Below are positions 9,832-18,168 of a stretch of 39,013 nucleotides of DNA, piece after piece. Position 1 is the first letter of the stretch. Each line of letters starts with the position of its first letter. The notes under the pieces are model-generated. The model was not told the origin of the DNA. It made no database searches and saw only the letters and a program-made list of their open reading frames with translations. Source of the DNA: Streptomyces corynorhini. GTDB lineage: Bacteria; Actinomycetota; Actinomycetes; Streptomycetales; Streptomycetaceae. Location: positions 1-39,013 of the forward strand of contig NZ_QQNA01000178.1 of assembly GCF_003346515.1 (NCBI RefSeq). Reading direction: 5' to 3'. The translations under genes were made by a program, and so were the position numbers.

Positions 9832-10115
9832 TGACTGAGAACAACGTGACCGAGAACAAGGCCGCGCGCGGAGACCGCAAGACCCGTGAGGGTCTCGTCG
9901 TCAGCGACAAGATGGACAAGACCGTCGTCGTCGCCGTCGAGGACCGCGTCAAGCACGCGCTGTACGGCAAGGTCATCCGCCGTACGAACAAGCTCAAGGC
10001 GCACGACGAGCAGAACGCCGCCGGCATCGGCGACCGCGTCCTCCTGATGGAGACCCGGCCGCAGTCCGCCACGAAGCGGTGGCGCATCGTCGAGATCCTC
10101 GAGAAGGCCAAGTAA
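9831..10115 (+). CDS. rpsQ: 30S ribosomal protein S17
   Basis: A 94-residue S17, an OB-fold protein binding 16S rRNA helices 7 and 11. The core [20 protein letters not shown] is intact; the first 15 residues are an Asn/Glu-rich extension compared with E. coli S17. It is the last gene before the paired hairpins that separate the S10 and spc groups. Confidence 0.98.
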   Translation: MTENNVTENKAARGDRKTREGLVVSDKMDKTVVVAVEDRVKHALYGKVIRRTNKLKAHDEQNAAGIGDRVLLMETRPQSATKRWRIVEILEKAK

Positions 10116-10121
10116 GACCCT

Positions 10122-10141
10122 CCGAGGGGGTTTCCTCTCGG
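10122..10141 (+). terminator. First hairpin after rpsQ
   Basis: CCGAGGGG pairs with CCTCTCGG (8 bp, one G-T pair) around the loop GTTT, 6 bases after the rpsQ stop. With the larger palindrome downstream it forms a tandem structure at the S10/spc boundary. It could be a leaky terminator or an RNA processing site. Confidence 0.5.
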
Positions 10142-10158
10142 AACAGTTCCGCCAGGCT

Positions 10159-10188
10159 CCGGGGGCCATTCAGCTGAATGGCCCCCGG
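10159..10188. terminator. Perfect 30-base palindrome between rpsQ and rplN
   Basis: CCGGGGGCCATTCAG at 10159-10173 is followed directly by its exact reverse complement to 10188. As RNA this gives a very stable hairpin of about 13 bp with a small loop. It ends 28 bases before rplN. There is no U-tract. Being fully symmetric, it could also bind a protein as DNA, but operator function is speculative. Confidence 0.55.
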
Positions 10189-10216
10189 GGAACCGGCAGA
10201 CGATCAGGAGATAGAC

Positions 10217-10585
10217 GTGATCCAGCAGGAGTCGCGACTGCGCGTCGCCGACAACACGGGTGCGAAGGAAATTCTCACCATCCGTGTTCTCGGTGGCTCG
10301 GGTCGCCGCTACGCGGGCATCGGCGACGTCATCGTCGCCACCGTCAAGGACGCGATCCCCGGTGGCAACGTGAAGAAGGGTGACGTCGTCAAGGCCGTCA
10401 TCGTTCGCACCGTCAAGGAGCGCCGCCGTCCGGACGGCTCGTACATCCGCTTCGACGAGAACGCCGCCGTCATTCTGAAGAACGACGGCGACCCTCGCGG
10501 CACCCGTATCTTCGGCCCGGTCGGCCGTGAGCTGCGCGAGAAGAAGTTCATGAAGATCATCTCGCTCGCGCCGGAGGTGCTGTAA
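10217..10585 (+). CDS. rplN: 50S ribosomal protein L14
   Basis: A 122-residue L14, full length. It binds L19 and contributes to an inter-subunit bridge. It starts with GTG at 10217 behind CAGGAG (6 bases upstream), giving the family N-terminus [18 protein letters not shown]. Reading upstream into the palindrome yields no homologous residues. First gene of the spc group. Confidence 0.98.
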   Translation: MIQQESRLRVADNTGAKEILTIRVLGGSGRRYAGIGDVIVATVKDAIPGGNVKKGDVVKAVIVRTVKERRRPDGSYIRFDENAAVILKNDGDPRGTRIFGPVGRELREKKFMKIISLAPEVL

Positions 10586-10587
10586 GC

Positions 10588-10911
10588 ATGAAGATCAAGA
10601 AGGGCGACCTGGTCCAGGTCATCACCGGTAAGGACAAGGGCAAGCAGGGCAAGGTCATCGTCGCCTACCCCGCCCAGGACCGTGTCCTCGTCGAGGGTGT
10701 CAACCGGGTCAAGAAGCACACCAAGGCCGGTCAGACGGCTCGCGGTTCGCAGACCGGCGGCATTGTGACCACCGAGGCCCCCGTCCACGTCAGCAATGTT
10801 CAGCTGGTCGTGGAGAAGGACGGCAAGAAGGTCGTCACTCGCGTCGGCTACCGCTTTGACGACGAGGGCAACAAGATCCGCGTTGCCAAGCGGACCGGTG
10901 AGGACATCTGA
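10588..10911 (+). CDS. rplX: 50S ribosomal protein L24
   Basis: A 107-residue L24 with the KOW motif visible near the N-terminus ([20 protein letters not shown]). It initiates 50S assembly on 23S rRNA domain I. Only two bases separate it from the rplN stop, and its own stop overlaps the rplE start (TGATG). Confidence 0.98.
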   Translation: MKIKKGDLVQVITGKDKGKQGKVIVAYPAQDRVLVEGVNRVKKHTKAGQTARGSQTGGIVTTEAPVHVSNVQLVVEKDGKKVVTRVGYRFDDEGNKIRVAKRTGEDI

Positions 10912-11471
10912 TGACTGCGACCACTACCGCGCCGCGTCTGAAGCTGCGCTACCGCGAGGAGATCGCGGGCAAGCTGCGTGAGGAGTTCTCCTACGAGAAC
11001 GTCATGCAGATCCCCGGTCTCGTCAAGATCGTGGTCAACATGGGTGTGGGCGACGCCGCCCGCGACTCCAAGCTGATCGAGGGCGCCATCCGCGACCTCA
11101 CCACGATCACCGGCCAGAAGCCGTCCGTCACCAAGGCCCGGAAGTCCATCGCGCAGTTCAAGCTGCGCGAGGGGCAGCCGATCGGCTGCCACGTCACCCT
11201 GCGCGGTGACCGCATGTGGGAGTTCCTGGACCGTACGCTGTCGCTCGCGCTGCCGCGTATCCGTGACTTCCGCGGTCTGTCGCCGAAGCAGTTCGACGGC
11301 CGTGGCAACTACACCTTCGGTCTCACGGAGCAGGTCATGTTCCACGAGATCGACCAGGACAAGATCGACCGGGTCCGGGGCATGGACATCACCGTGGTCA
11401 CCACGGCGACCAACGACGACGAGGGTCGTGCCCTCCTTCGTCACCTCGGCTTCCCGTTCAAGGAGAACTGA
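10911..11471 (+). CDS. rplE: 50S ribosomal protein L5
   Basis: A 186-residue L5, normal length. It binds 5S rRNA in the central protuberance together with L18. Blocks such as [16 protein letters not shown] and [22 protein letters not shown] are typical. The start overlaps the rplX stop by one base. Confidence 0.98.
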   Translation: MTATTTAPRLKLRYREEIAGKLREEFSYENVMQIPGLVKIVVNMGVGDAARDSKLIEGAIRDLTTITGQKPSVTKARKSIAQFKLREGQPIGCHVTLRGDRMWEFLDRTLSLALPRIRDFRGLSPKQFDGRGNYTFGLTEQVMFHEIDQDKIDRVRGMDITVVTTATNDDEGRALLRHLGFPFKEN

Positions 11472-11473
11472 CC

Positions 11474-11659
11474 GTGGCGAAGAAGGCTCTGATCGCTAAG
11501 GCCGCCCGTAAGCCGAAGTTCGGCGTGCGCGGGTACACCCGTTGCCAGCGCTGCGGCCGGCCCCACTCCGTCTACCGCAAGTTCGGCCTGTGCCGTGTGT
11601 GCCTTCGCGAGATGGCCCACCGCGGCGAGCTGCCGGGCGTGACCAAGAGTTCCTGGTAG
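11474..11659 (+). CDS. rpsZ: 30S ribosomal protein S14, zinc-binding form
   Basis: A 61-residue short S14 with an intact zinc ribbon: Cys24 and Cys27, Cys40 and Cys43. It binds the 30S head. Streptomycetes often keep a second, zinc-independent S14 elsewhere that replaces this form under zinc starvation; none is in this window. GTG start, 2 bases after rplE. A gap of 263 bases separates it from rpsH. Confidence 0.97.
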   Translation: MAKKALIAKAARKPKFGVRGYTRCQRCGRPHSVYRKFGLCRVCLREMAHRGELPGVTKSSW

Positions 11660-11676
11660 TCCAGATTCCAATCCGT

Positions 11677-11917
11677 CGGCCGAAGGCCGCCCTTGAGGGG
11701 TGGCGGTCGGGCGACGGGTGGGCGGACTGCTCGAAACTCTCGGTAAGCAATTGGTTGGCGGGAGCCCTCCTCCACATGCCGTAGGCTTGTGGGGTTGGGC
11801 GCCCGCCGTCCATAACGACTTACTACGCCGTAGGTCCCCGCACCGCACCCGTCCCGACTCTGATTCGGGGAGAGGGATGGCGCATACAGGAAACCCCGGC
11901 GAGAGAGGCCGAAGGCC
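11677..11917 (+). promoter_or_regulatory. rpsZ-rpsH intergenic region with repeated GGCCGAAGGCC hairpins
   Basis: The 11-mer GGCCGAAGGCC, a hairpin with a GAA loop, occurs at 11679-11689 just after rpsZ and again at 11907-11917, five bases before the rpsH ATG, where it covers the likely ribosome binding GAAGG. The first copy extends to a 5-bp stem (11677-11689), and the GGCCGCC segment can instead pair with GGCGGTC at 11702-11708. TAGGCT at 11782-11787 is a possible -10 box with no good -35. Confidence 0.4.
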
Positions 11918-11922
11918 AATTC

Positions 11923-12321
11923 ATGACCATGACTGATCCCATCGCAGACATGCTCACGCGTCTGCGCAACGCGAACTCGGCATACCACGACGACGTCGTG
12001 ATGCCGCACAGCAAGATCAAGTCGCACATCGCGGAGATCCTCCAGCAGGAGGGCTTCATCACCGGCTGGAAGGTCGAGGACGCCGAAGTCGGCAAGAACC
12101 TCGTCCTGGAGCTGAAGTTCGGCCCGAACCGCGAGCGTTCGATCGCCGGCATCAAGCGCATCTCCAAGCCGGGTCTGCGCGTGTACGCGAAGTCCACCAA
12201 TCTGCCGAAGGTCCTGGGCGGCCTGGGCGTGGCGATCATCTCCACGTCCCACGGTCTCCTGACCGGCCAGCAGGCCAGCAAGAAGGGCGTAGGTGGGGAA
12301 GTCCTCGCCTACGTCTGGTAG
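11923..12321 (+). CDS. rpsH: 30S ribosomal protein S8
   Basis: A 132-residue S8, normal length. It binds the central domain of 16S rRNA; in E. coli it also represses spc translation by binding the mRNA. The start [18 protein letters not shown] is typical; ATG at 11929 is a near alternative. The likely ribosome binding site lies inside a GGCC-GAA-GGCC hairpin. It follows a 263-base gap and so may have its own control. Confidence 0.98.
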   Translation: MTMTDPIADMLTRLRNANSAYHDDVVMPHSKIKSHIAEILQQEGFITGWKVEDAEVGKNLVLELKFGPNRERSIAGIKRISKPGLRVYAKSTNLPKVLGGLGVAIISTSHGLLTGQQASKKGVGGEVLAYVW

Positions 12322-12342
12322 TCGGGAACGGAGGAAAAGCTC

Positions 12343-12882
12343 ATGTCGCGAATCGGCAAGCTCCCCATCCAGGTTCCCGCCGGTGTGGACGTCACCATCG
12401 ATGGCCGCACGGTCGCGGTGAAGGGCCCGAAGGGTTCCCTCTCGCACACCGTCGCCGCGCCGATCGAGGTCACCAAGGGCGAGGACGGCACCCTCTCGGT
12501 GCTGCGCCCCAACGACGAGCGTCAGAACAAGGCCCTCCACGGCCTGTCCCGCACGCTGGTGGCGAACATGATCACCGGCGTGACCACGGGATACATCAAG
12601 GCGCTCGAAATCAGCGGGGTCGGCTACCGCGTCCAGGCGAAGGGCTCCAACCTGGAGTTCGCCCTGGGCTACAGCCACCCGATTCTCATCGAGGCCCCCG
12701 AAGGCATCACCTTCAAGGTCGAGACGCCCACGAAGTTCTCCGTCGAGGGCATCGACAAGCAGAAGGTCGGCGAGGTCGCCGCTAAGATCCGCAAGCTGCG
12801 GAAGCCCGACCCGTACAAGGCCAAGGGCGTCAAGTACGCCGGCGAGGTCATCCGCCGCAAGGTCGGAAAGGCGGGTAAGTAA
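12343..12882 (+). CDS. rplF: 50S ribosomal protein L6
   Basis: A 179-residue L6 made of two related domains, placed near the sarcin-ricin loop and the elongation factor site. The N-terminus [17 protein letters not shown] and the C-terminal motif [21 protein letters not shown] are conserved. GGAGGAAAAG precedes the ATG. It lies 21 bases after rpsH and 3 before rplR. Confidence 0.98.
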   Translation: MSRIGKLPIQVPAGVDVTIDGRTVAVKGPKGSLSHTVAAPIEVTKGEDGTLSVLRPNDERQNKALHGLSRTLVANMITGVTTGYIKALEISGVGYRVQAKGSNLEFALGYSHPILIEAPEGITFKVETPTKFSVEGIDKQKVGEVAAKIRKLRKPDPYKAKGVKYAGEVIRRKVGKAGK

Positions 12883-12885
12883 GCC

Positions 12886-13269
12886 ATGGCATACGGTGTA
12901 AAGATTGCCAAGGGTGACGCGTACAAGCGCGCCGCCATCAAGCGTCGCCACATCCGCGTCCGTAAGCACGTCTCCGGTACGCCGGAGCGTCCTCGTCTGG
13001 TCGTGACGCGCTCCAACCGCAACATCGTCGCGCAGGTCATCGACGACATCGCGGGCCACACGCTCGCGTCGGCGTCGACCCTGGACACGTCGATCCGCGG
13101 CGGCGAGGGCGACAAGAGCGCCCAGGCGAAGCTGGTCGGATCCCTGGTCGCCGAGCGCGCCAAGGCCGCCGGTGTCGAGGCCGTCGTGTTCGACCGCGGT
13201 GGTAACCAGTACGCAGGGCGCATTGCCGCTCTGGCTGACGCCGCCCGCGAAGCCGGGCTGAAGTTCTAA
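12886..13269 (+). CDS. rplR: 50S ribosomal protein L18
   Basis: A 127-residue L18 with the usual basic N-terminal tail followed by the 5S rRNA-binding core ([20 protein letters not shown]) and the C-terminal [20 protein letters not shown]. It attaches 5S rRNA to the large subunit together with L5. Four bases separate the rplF stop and this ATG. Confidence 0.98.
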   Translation: MAYGVKIAKGDAYKRAAIKRRHIRVRKHVSGTPERPRLVVTRSNRNIVAQVIDDIAGHTLASASTLDTSIRGGEGDKSAQAKLVGSLVAERAKAAGVEAVVFDRGGNQYAGRIAALADAAREAGLKF

Positions 13270-13316
13270 GCCCCGGTTCCTACGCAAAGCGGACGTAACA
13301 GAGAGAGGTAAATCCA

Positions 13317-13919
13317 ATGGCTGGACCCCAGCGCCGCGGAAGCGGTGCCGGTGGCGGCGAGCGGCGGGACCGGAAGGGTCGCGACGGTGGCGCTGCCGCC
13401 GAGAAGACCGCTTACGTTGAGCGCGTTGTCGCGATCAACCGTGTCGCCAAGGTTGTGAAGGGTGGTCGTCGCTTCAGCTTCACCGCGCTGGTCGTGGTGG
13501 GCGATGGTGACGGCACCGTCGGCGTCGGTTACGGGAAGGCGAAGGAGGTTCCGGCCGCCATCGCCAAGGGTGTTGAGGAGGCCAAGAAGAACTTCTTCAA
13601 GGTCCCCCGTATCCAGGGCACCATTCCTCACCCGATCCAGGGCGAGAAGGCCGCGGGCGTCGTCCTGCTCAAGCCTGCTTCCCCCGGTACCGGTGTGATC
13701 GCCGGTGGCCCGGTGCGCGCCGTGCTCGAATGCGCGGGCGTGCACGACATCCTGTCGAAGTCGCTCGGCTCCGACAACGCGATCAACATCGTGCACGCGA
13801 CCGTGGCGGCCCTCCAGGGCCTGCAGCGTCCCGAGGAGATCGCGGCCCGCCGCGGTCTGCCCCTTGAGGACGTCGCCCCCGCGGCTCTGCTCCGTGCGCG
13901 TGCGGGAGCGGGTGCGTAA
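13317..13919 (+). CDS. rpsE: 30S ribosomal protein S5
   Basis: A 200-residue S5. It takes part in decoding accuracy and mRNA helicase activity. The central S5 motif ([20 protein letters not shown]) and C-terminal domain are complete. The first 38 residues are a Gly/Arg-rich extension beyond the E. coli form (167 residues). GAGAGAGG precedes the ATG. The stop overlaps the rpmD start (TAATG). Confidence 0.98.
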   Translation: MAGPQRRGSGAGGGERRDRKGRDGGAAAEKTAYVERVVAINRVAKVVKGGRRFSFTALVVVGDGDGTVGVGYGKAKEVPAAIAKGVEEAKKNFFKVPRIQGTIPHPIQGEKAAGVVLLKPASPGTGVIAGGPVRAVLECAGVHDILSKSLGSDNAINIVHATVAALQGLQRPEEIAARRGLPLEDVAPAALLRARAGAGA

Positions 13920-14101
13920 TGGCCCGTCTCAAGATCACGCAGACGAAGTCGTACATCGGCAGCAAGCAGAACCACCGCGACACCCTTCGTTCGCTCGGGC
14001 TGAAGCGCCTGCACGACGTGGTTGTCAAGGAGGACCGTCCCGAGTTCCGCGGCATGGCCAACACCGTGCGGCACCTCGTCACGGTCGAGGAGGTTGACTG
14101 A
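13919..14101 (+). CDS. rpmD: 50S ribosomal protein L30
   Basis: A 60-residue L30, full length for bacteria. [20 protein letters not shown] and the [11 protein letters not shown] core are diagnostic. It binds 23S rRNA domain II. One-base overlap with rpsE upstream; one base separates its stop from rplO. Confidence 0.98.
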   Translation: MARLKITQTKSYIGSKQNHRDTLRSLGLKRLHDVVVKEDRPEFRGMANTVRHLVTVEEVD

Positions 14102-14102
14102 C

Positions 14103-14558
14103 ATGGCGGAGAACAGCCCGCTGAAGGCTCATGACCTCCGTCCTGCCCCGGGCGCCAAGACCGCCAAGACCCGTGTGGGTCGTGGTGAGGCGTCCAAGGG
14201 TAAGACCGCAGGTCGTGGTACCAAGGGTACGAAGGCCCGTTACCAGGTTCCGGCACGCTTCGAGGGTGGGCAGATGCCCCTCCACATGCGTCTGCCGAAG
14301 CTGAAGGGCTTCAAGAACCCCTTCCGCACCGAGTACCAGGTCGTGAACCTGGACAAGCTCTCCGCTCTCTACCCCGAGGGCGGCGAGGTCACGGTGGCCG
14401 ACCTGGTCACCAAGGGTGCGGTACGCAAGAACAGCCTCGTCAAGGTCCTGGGCCAGGGCGAGATCTCCGTAGCGCTCCAGGTTTCGGTTGACGCCGTCTC
14501 CGGGTCCGCCAAGGAGAAGATTGCCGCCGCCGGCGGCACCGTCACCGAGCTCGTCTGA
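14103..14558 (+). CDS. rplO: 50S ribosomal protein L15
   Basis: A 151-residue L15, normal length. It is a late-assembly large-subunit protein with a glycine-rich basic N-terminal extension ([20 protein letters not shown]) that threads into rRNA. The ATG at 14103 is chosen to match the family ([17 protein letters not shown]). It is the last gene of this transcription unit; a strong terminator follows 25 bases later. Confidence 0.98.
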   Translation: MAENSPLKAHDLRPAPGAKTAKTRVGRGEASKGKTAGRGTKGTKARYQVPARFEGGQMPLHMRLPKLKGFKNPFRTEYQVVNLDKLSALYPEGGEVTVADLVTKGAVRKNSLVKVLGQGEISVALQVSVDAVSGSAKEKIAAAGGTVTELV

Positions 14559-14583
14559 GACAACTCGATGGCCTGAACATCCG

Positions 14584-14617
14584 ACCGGGGATGCCTCCCA
14601 AAAGGGGCATCCCCGGT
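14584..14617 (+). terminator. Terminator after rplO
   Basis: ACCGGGGATGCC (14584-14595) and GGCATCCCCGGT (14606-14617) form a perfect 12-bp stem with a 10-base loop, 25 bases past the rplO stop. It separates the spc ribosomal genes from secY, so secY probably needs its own promoter or read-through. Confidence 0.85.
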
Positions 14618-14813
14618 TGGTCGTTCCAAGGGGGGCACTGTCGCCGGTAAGGTGGCGTGCGTTGTTGCTGTATTGAAGCCGGGGGACCGCCCCCGGACCC
14701 CCGCCACGCGGAGTGTCCCCAGGGGCCTTCCGTGTGGTAACGCTCGTTCCTTATCCGTCGATCCTCAATACCGTCACCTCTGACGCAGTAGCGCGGGGGT
14801 CGCAGGAGGCACC
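14618..14813 (+). promoter_or_regulatory. secY upstream region with two hairpins
   Basis: This region contains no gene. It holds a CCGGGGG-ACCG-CCCCCGG hairpin at 14679-14696 and a second stem, CCACGCGGA with TCCGTGTGG (one G-T pair), at about 14703-14738. TAAGGT near 14648 and TAACGC near 14738 are weak -10 candidates. A promoter for secY is expected here because of the preceding terminator, but I cannot place it firmly. Confidence 0.4.
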
Positions 14814-16133
14814 GTGCTCACCGCGTTCGCCCGGGCGTTCAAGACGCCCGACCTGCGCAAGAAGCTGCTCTTCACGCTCGGCATCATCGTGCTGTACCGG
14901 CTCGGGGCGCACATCCCCGTACCCGGCGTCAGCTACGCGAATGTCCAGGAGTGTGTCGACGCGGCCCAGAAGGGCAATAACAGCCTGTTCGGCTTGGTGA
15001 ACATGTTCAGCGGCGGGGCACTGCTGCAGATCACGATCTTCGCACTCGGCATCATGCCGTACATCACCGCGAGCATCATCCTGCAGCTGCTGACCGTGGT
15101 CATCCCCCGGCTGGAGGCCCTCAAGAAAGAGGGTCAGTCCGGTACGGCCAAGATCACGCAGTACACCCGTTATCTGACGGTCGCCCTCGCCGTTCTCCAG
15201 GGAACAGGGCTGGTCGCCACCGCCCGCAGCGGCGCGCTCTTCAGCGGCTGCCCGGTCGCCTCGGAGATCGTGCCCGACAAGTCGATCTTCGTCACCGCCA
15301 CCATGGTGATCACCATGACCGCGGGCACCGCGGCCGTCATGTGGCTCGGTGAACTCGTCACCGACCGCGGCATCGGCAACGGTATGTCCATCCTGATGTT
15401 CATCTCCATCGCCGCCGGCTTCCCCGGCGCGCTGTGGGCCATCAAGGAGAGCGGCACGCTCGCCCAGGGCTGGATCGAGTTCAGCACCGTCATCCTCATC
15501 GGCTTCGTGATGGTGGCCCTGGTCGTCTTCGTCGAGCAGGCGCAGCGCCGGATCCCCGTGCAGTACGCGAAGCGGATGATCGGCCGCAGGTCCTACGGGG
15601 GTACGTCCACGTACATCCCGCTCAAGGTGAACCAGGCGGGTGTGATCCCCGTCATCTTCGCGTCGTCGCTGCTCTACATCCCGGCCCTGGTCGCCCAGTT
15701 CTCCAGCGGCGACGCCGCCTGGAAGACCTGGATCGAGGCGCACTTCGTCAAGGGTGACCACCCGTACTACATCGCGACGTACTTCCTGCTGATCGTTTTC
15801 TTCGCCTTCTTCTACGTCGCCATCTCCTTCAACCCCGAAGAAGTCGCTGACAACATGAAGAAGTATGGTGGCTTCATCCCGGGTATCCGGGCAGGTCGCC
15901 CCACGGCCGAGTACCTGAGCTACGTGCTCAACAGGATCACTTGGCCGGGCTCGCTGTATCTGGGCCTGATTGCTCTTGTTCCGACGATGGCGTTGGCGGG
16001 CTTCGGCGGTGCGAACCAGAACTTCCCGTTCGGCGGGACAAGCATCCTGATCATCGTGGGTGTGGGTCTGGAGACCGTGAAGCAGATCGAGAGCCAGCTT
16101 CAGCAGCGCAATTACGAAGGGTTCCTCCGCTGA
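14814..16133 (+). CDS. secY: Protein translocase subunit SecY
   Basis: A 439-residue polytopic membrane protein with the ten hydrophobic segments of SecY, the central channel of the Sec translocon. Recognisable blocks are the N-terminal RKKLLFTLGIIVLYRLGAHI, PYITASIILQLLT after the plug region and the cytosolic loop KVNQAGVIPVIFASSLL. The GTG start at 14814 is supported by GCAGGAGG 4 bases upstream. The stop overlaps the adk start (TGATG). The secY-adk-map order is common to Gram-positive bacteria. Confidence 0.98.
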   Translation: MLTAFARAFKTPDLRKKLLFTLGIIVLYRLGAHIPVPGVSYANVQECVDAAQKGNNSLFGLVNMFSGGALLQITIFALGIMPYITASIILQLLTVVIPRLEALKKEGQSGTAKITQYTRYLTVALAVLQGTGLVATARSGALFSGCPVASEIVPDKSIFVTATMVITMTAGTAAVMWLGELVTDRGIGNGMSILMFISIAAGFPGALWAIKESGTLAQGWIEFSTVILIGFVMVALVVFVEQAQRRIPVQYAKRMIGRRSYGGTSTYIPLKVNQAGVIPVIFASSLLYIPALVAQFSSGDAAWKTWIEAHFVKGDHPYYIATYFLLIVFFAFFYVAISFNPEEVADNMKKYGGFIPGIRAGRPTAEYLSYVLNRITWPGSLYLGLIALVPTMALAGFGGANQNFPFGGTSILIIVGVGLETVKQIESQLQQRNYEGFLR

Positions 16134-16783
16134 TGCGAATCGTCCTCGTCGGACCGCCCGGTGCCGGCAAGGGAACGCAGGCCGCGTACCTTGCCAAGAA
16201 CCTGTCGATTCCGCACATCTCGACGGGCGACCTTTTCCGGGCCAACATCAGCCAGGGCACGGACCTCGGCAAACAGGCGAAGGCGTACATGGACGCCGGG
16301 AACCTGGTGCCCGACGAGGTGACCAACGCGATGGCGCAGGACCGCATGGAGAAGCCGGACGCCGAGAACGGCTTCCTGCTGGACGGCTTTCCGCGCAATG
16401 TCTCGCAGGCCGGTGTGCTCGACGAACTGCTGACGGCAGGCGGTCTGAAGCTGGACGCGGTGCTCGACCTGGAGGTTCCCGAGGACGAGGTCGTGAAGCG
16501 GATCGCCGGTCGGCGCATCTGCCGCAACGACAGCGCGCACGTCTTCCACGTCACGTACAGCCCGCCGAAGAAGGAAGGCGTCTGTGACGTCTGCGGCGGC
16601 GAGCTGTACCAGCGGGACGACGACTCCGAGGAGACGGTGCGCACCCGTCTGGAGGTCTACCACACCCAGACCGAGCCGATCATCGACCACTACCGGGCCC
16701 AGGGCCTCGTGGTGACGATCTCCGCGCTCGGCAAGGTCACCGAGGTGACCGAGCGCGCGATGGAGGCGCTCGGCCGGGCGTAG
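16133..16783 (+). CDS. adk: Adenylate kinase
   Basis: A 216-residue enzyme converting ATP + AMP to 2 ADP in the cytoplasm. The P-loop GPPGAGKGTQ is at residues 7-16, the AMP-binding DGFPRN segment near residue 84, and the long LID domain follows. In the LID the second cysteine pair of the zinc site is present (VCDVCG) but the first is reduced to a single Cys (ICRND), so zinc binding may be altered or lost. The start overlaps the secY stop; the open frame extending upstream inside secY is a shadow. Confidence 0.98.
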   Translation: MRIVLVGPPGAGKGTQAAYLAKNLSIPHISTGDLFRANISQGTDLGKQAKAYMDAGNLVPDEVTNAMAQDRMEKPDAENGFLLDGFPRNVSQAGVLDELLTAGGLKLDAVLDLEVPEDEVVKRIAGRRICRNDSAHVFHVTYSPPKKEGVCDVCGGELYQRDDDSEETVRTRLEVYHTQTEPIIDHYRAQGLVVTISALGKVTEVTERAMEALGRA

Positions 16784-16824
16784 GCGGCCCGCGCCGACCC
16801 GCGCGGGCGGCGGAAGAAGAGTGC

Positions 16825-16862
16825 GTAAGGCCGTGGTGCCCCTCCGGGTGCCACGGCCTTAC
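16825..16862 (+). terminator. Terminator after adk
   Basis: A perfect 12-bp stem (16825-16836 with 16851-16862), extended by five more inner pairs including two G-T, lies 42 bases past the adk stop and 48 before the map start. It implies that map is at least partly a separate transcription unit. Confidence 0.85.
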
Positions 16863-16865
16863 TGT

Positions 16866-16880
16866 TGAACATGATGTTCA
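16866..16880. promoter_or_regulatory. Inverted repeat upstream of map, candidate operator
   Basis: TGAACAT-G-ATGTTCA is a perfect 7-bp inverted repeat around one central base, placed 30 bases before the map ATG and just after the adk terminator. An overlapping TTGAAC at 16865-16870 could serve as a -35 box. The binding protein is unknown; the spacing does not fit the actinobacterial LexA box. Confidence 0.4.
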
Positions 16881-16909
16881 GTAGTGACCGATCATTGGAA
16901 GGCATAGCC

Positions 16910-17746
16910 ATGGTGGAGATCAAGACTCCCGAGCAGATCGCGAAGATGCGCGAGGCGGGACTGGTCGTCGCCGCCGTGCACGCGGCGACCGGTGCCGCGG
17001 CGGTACCCGGCGCCACCACGAACGATCTCGACCAGGTCGCCCGCAAGGTACTGGCCGAGCACGGCGCCAAGCCGAACTTCCTCGGGTACGGCGGGTTCCC
17101 CGCGACGATCTGCACCTCGGTCAACGAGGTTGTCGTCCATGGCATCCCCGACGGGAAGACCGTCCTCAAGGACGGCGACATCATCTCCGTCGACGCCGGT
17201 GCGATCGTCGACGGCTGGCACGGCGACGCCGCCTTCACCGCGTTCGTCGGCACCGGTCACGCCCCGGAGCTGGTCGAGCTGTCCCGGGTCACCGAGGAGT
17301 CGATGTGGGCCGGTATCGCGGCCATGCGCACCGGCAACCGGCTGGTGGACGTGAGCCGCGCCATCGAGACGTACATCCGCCGCCAGCCGCGCCCCGGGGG
17401 CGGCAAGTACGGGATCATCGAGGAGTACGGCGGCCACGGCATCGGTACGGCCATGCACATGGACCCGCACCTGCTGAACTACGTCACCCGCAAGCGCGGC
17501 AAGGGCCCGAAGCTGGTCCCCGGCTTCTGCCTCGCCATCGAGCCGATGGTCTCGCTCGGCACCCCGCGCACGGAGGTGCTGGAGGACGAGTGGACGGTGG
17601 TCACCACGGACGGCACCTGGTCCTCGCACTGGGAGCACTCGGTGGCGCTGACCGAGGAGGGCCCCCTGGTCCTCACCGCCCCGGACGGCGGCCGGGCGAA
17701 GCTGGCGGAGCTGGGGATCACGGCGGCGCCCGACCCGCTGGCGTAG
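16910..17746 (+). CDS. map: Type I methionine aminopeptidase
   Basis: A 278-residue cytoplasmic metalloprotease that removes the initiator methionine from nascent proteins. All five metal ligands are present: Asp95, Asp106, His176, Glu211 and Glu242, in the blocks VDAGAIVDGWHGDAAF, GGHGIGTAMH, IEPMV and WEHSVAL. ATG at 16910 follows GGAAGG; the frame is open to 16865 but the extra residues are not family-like. The final codons and stop (17734-17746) form the left edge of a 115-bp tandem repeat. Confidence 0.97.
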   Translation: MVEIKTPEQIAKMREAGLVVAAVHAATGAAAVPGATTNDLDQVARKVLAEHGAKPNFLGYGGFPATICTSVNEVVVHGIPDGKTVLKDGDIISVDAGAIVDGWHGDAAFTAFVGTGHAPELVELSRVTEESMWAGIAAMRTGNRLVDVSRAIETYIRRQPRPGGGKYGIIEEYGGHGIGTAMHMDPHLLNYVTRKRGKGPKLVPGFCLAIEPMVSLGTPRTEVLEDEWTVVTTDGTWSSHWEHSVALTEEGPLVLTAPDGGRAKLAELGITAAPDPLA

Positions 17747-18018
17747 GGCAGGGGGCGCTGTCCGCCGGTCGGAGGCCGGCGCGGGCCCGCGAAGCTTGTG
17801 AGGCGCCTCGGCGCCGAGCCCGCGAGTGGGGCGTTGTGAGGGTGCGGCCCCGCTGGCGTAGGGCAGGGGGCGCTGTCCGCCGGTCGGAGGCCGGCGCGGG
17901 CCCGCGAAGCTTGTGAGGCGCCTCGGCGCCGAGCCCGCGAGTGGGGCGTTGTGAGGGTGTGGCCCCGCTGGCGTTGGGCAGGGGGCGCTGTCCGCCGGTC
18001 GGAGGCCGGCGCGGGCCC
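17734..18018. repeat. 115-bp tandem repeat, about 2.5 copies, including the map 3' end
   Basis: The unit starts at 17741, 17856 and 17971, period exactly 115. Copies 1 and 2 differ at a single base; copy 3 stops after 48 bases and differs at one. All three are preceded by CCCGCTG, which in copy 1 is the end of map; the map stop TAG is retained in copy 2 and is TTG in copy 3. Each unit holds strong palindromes: CGCCGG/CCGGCG around 7 bases, GCGGGCCCGC and CTCGGCGCCGAG. No gene is supported here. Confidence 0.93.
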
Positions 18019-18059
18019 CTCTGCTTAAAGATCTCCCGCTCTGGGCAAACTGAACGGAT

Positions 18060-18088
18060 TAGTCTTTTCGAGAGGGCTCCCGTAGACT
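18060..18088 (+). promoter_or_regulatory. Putative HrdB-type promoter of infA
   Basis: TAGACT at 18083-18088 is a consensus-like -10 box; TAGTCT at 18060-18065 is a partial -35 with a 17-base spacer. It lies after the map tandem repeat and about 80 bases upstream of infA. This would start the infA-rpmJ-rpsM-rpsK-rpoA-rplQ unit. Confidence 0.55.
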
Positions 18089-18168
18089 GACGCGTCGGCT
18101 CTGGTGTATCCGTGTGTCCTCATGCGGCTGCCAGAATCGATCAAGGTAGCCGATTCGAAGGGCGAAGC

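Noticed and set aside
16868..16878. LexA-type SOS box in GAACATGATGTTC
   Set aside because: The actinobacterial LexA box has four bases between GAAC and GTTC; here there are five, so only a generic dyad is claimed.
17305..17916. Open frame running from inside map into the tandem repeat
   Set aside because: Out of frame with map, Arg/Gly/Pro-rich, and continued only because the repeat lacks stops in that frame.
17747..18018. CRISPR-like array
   Set aside because: The units are contiguous 115-bp tandem copies without unique spacers, and no cas genes are present.
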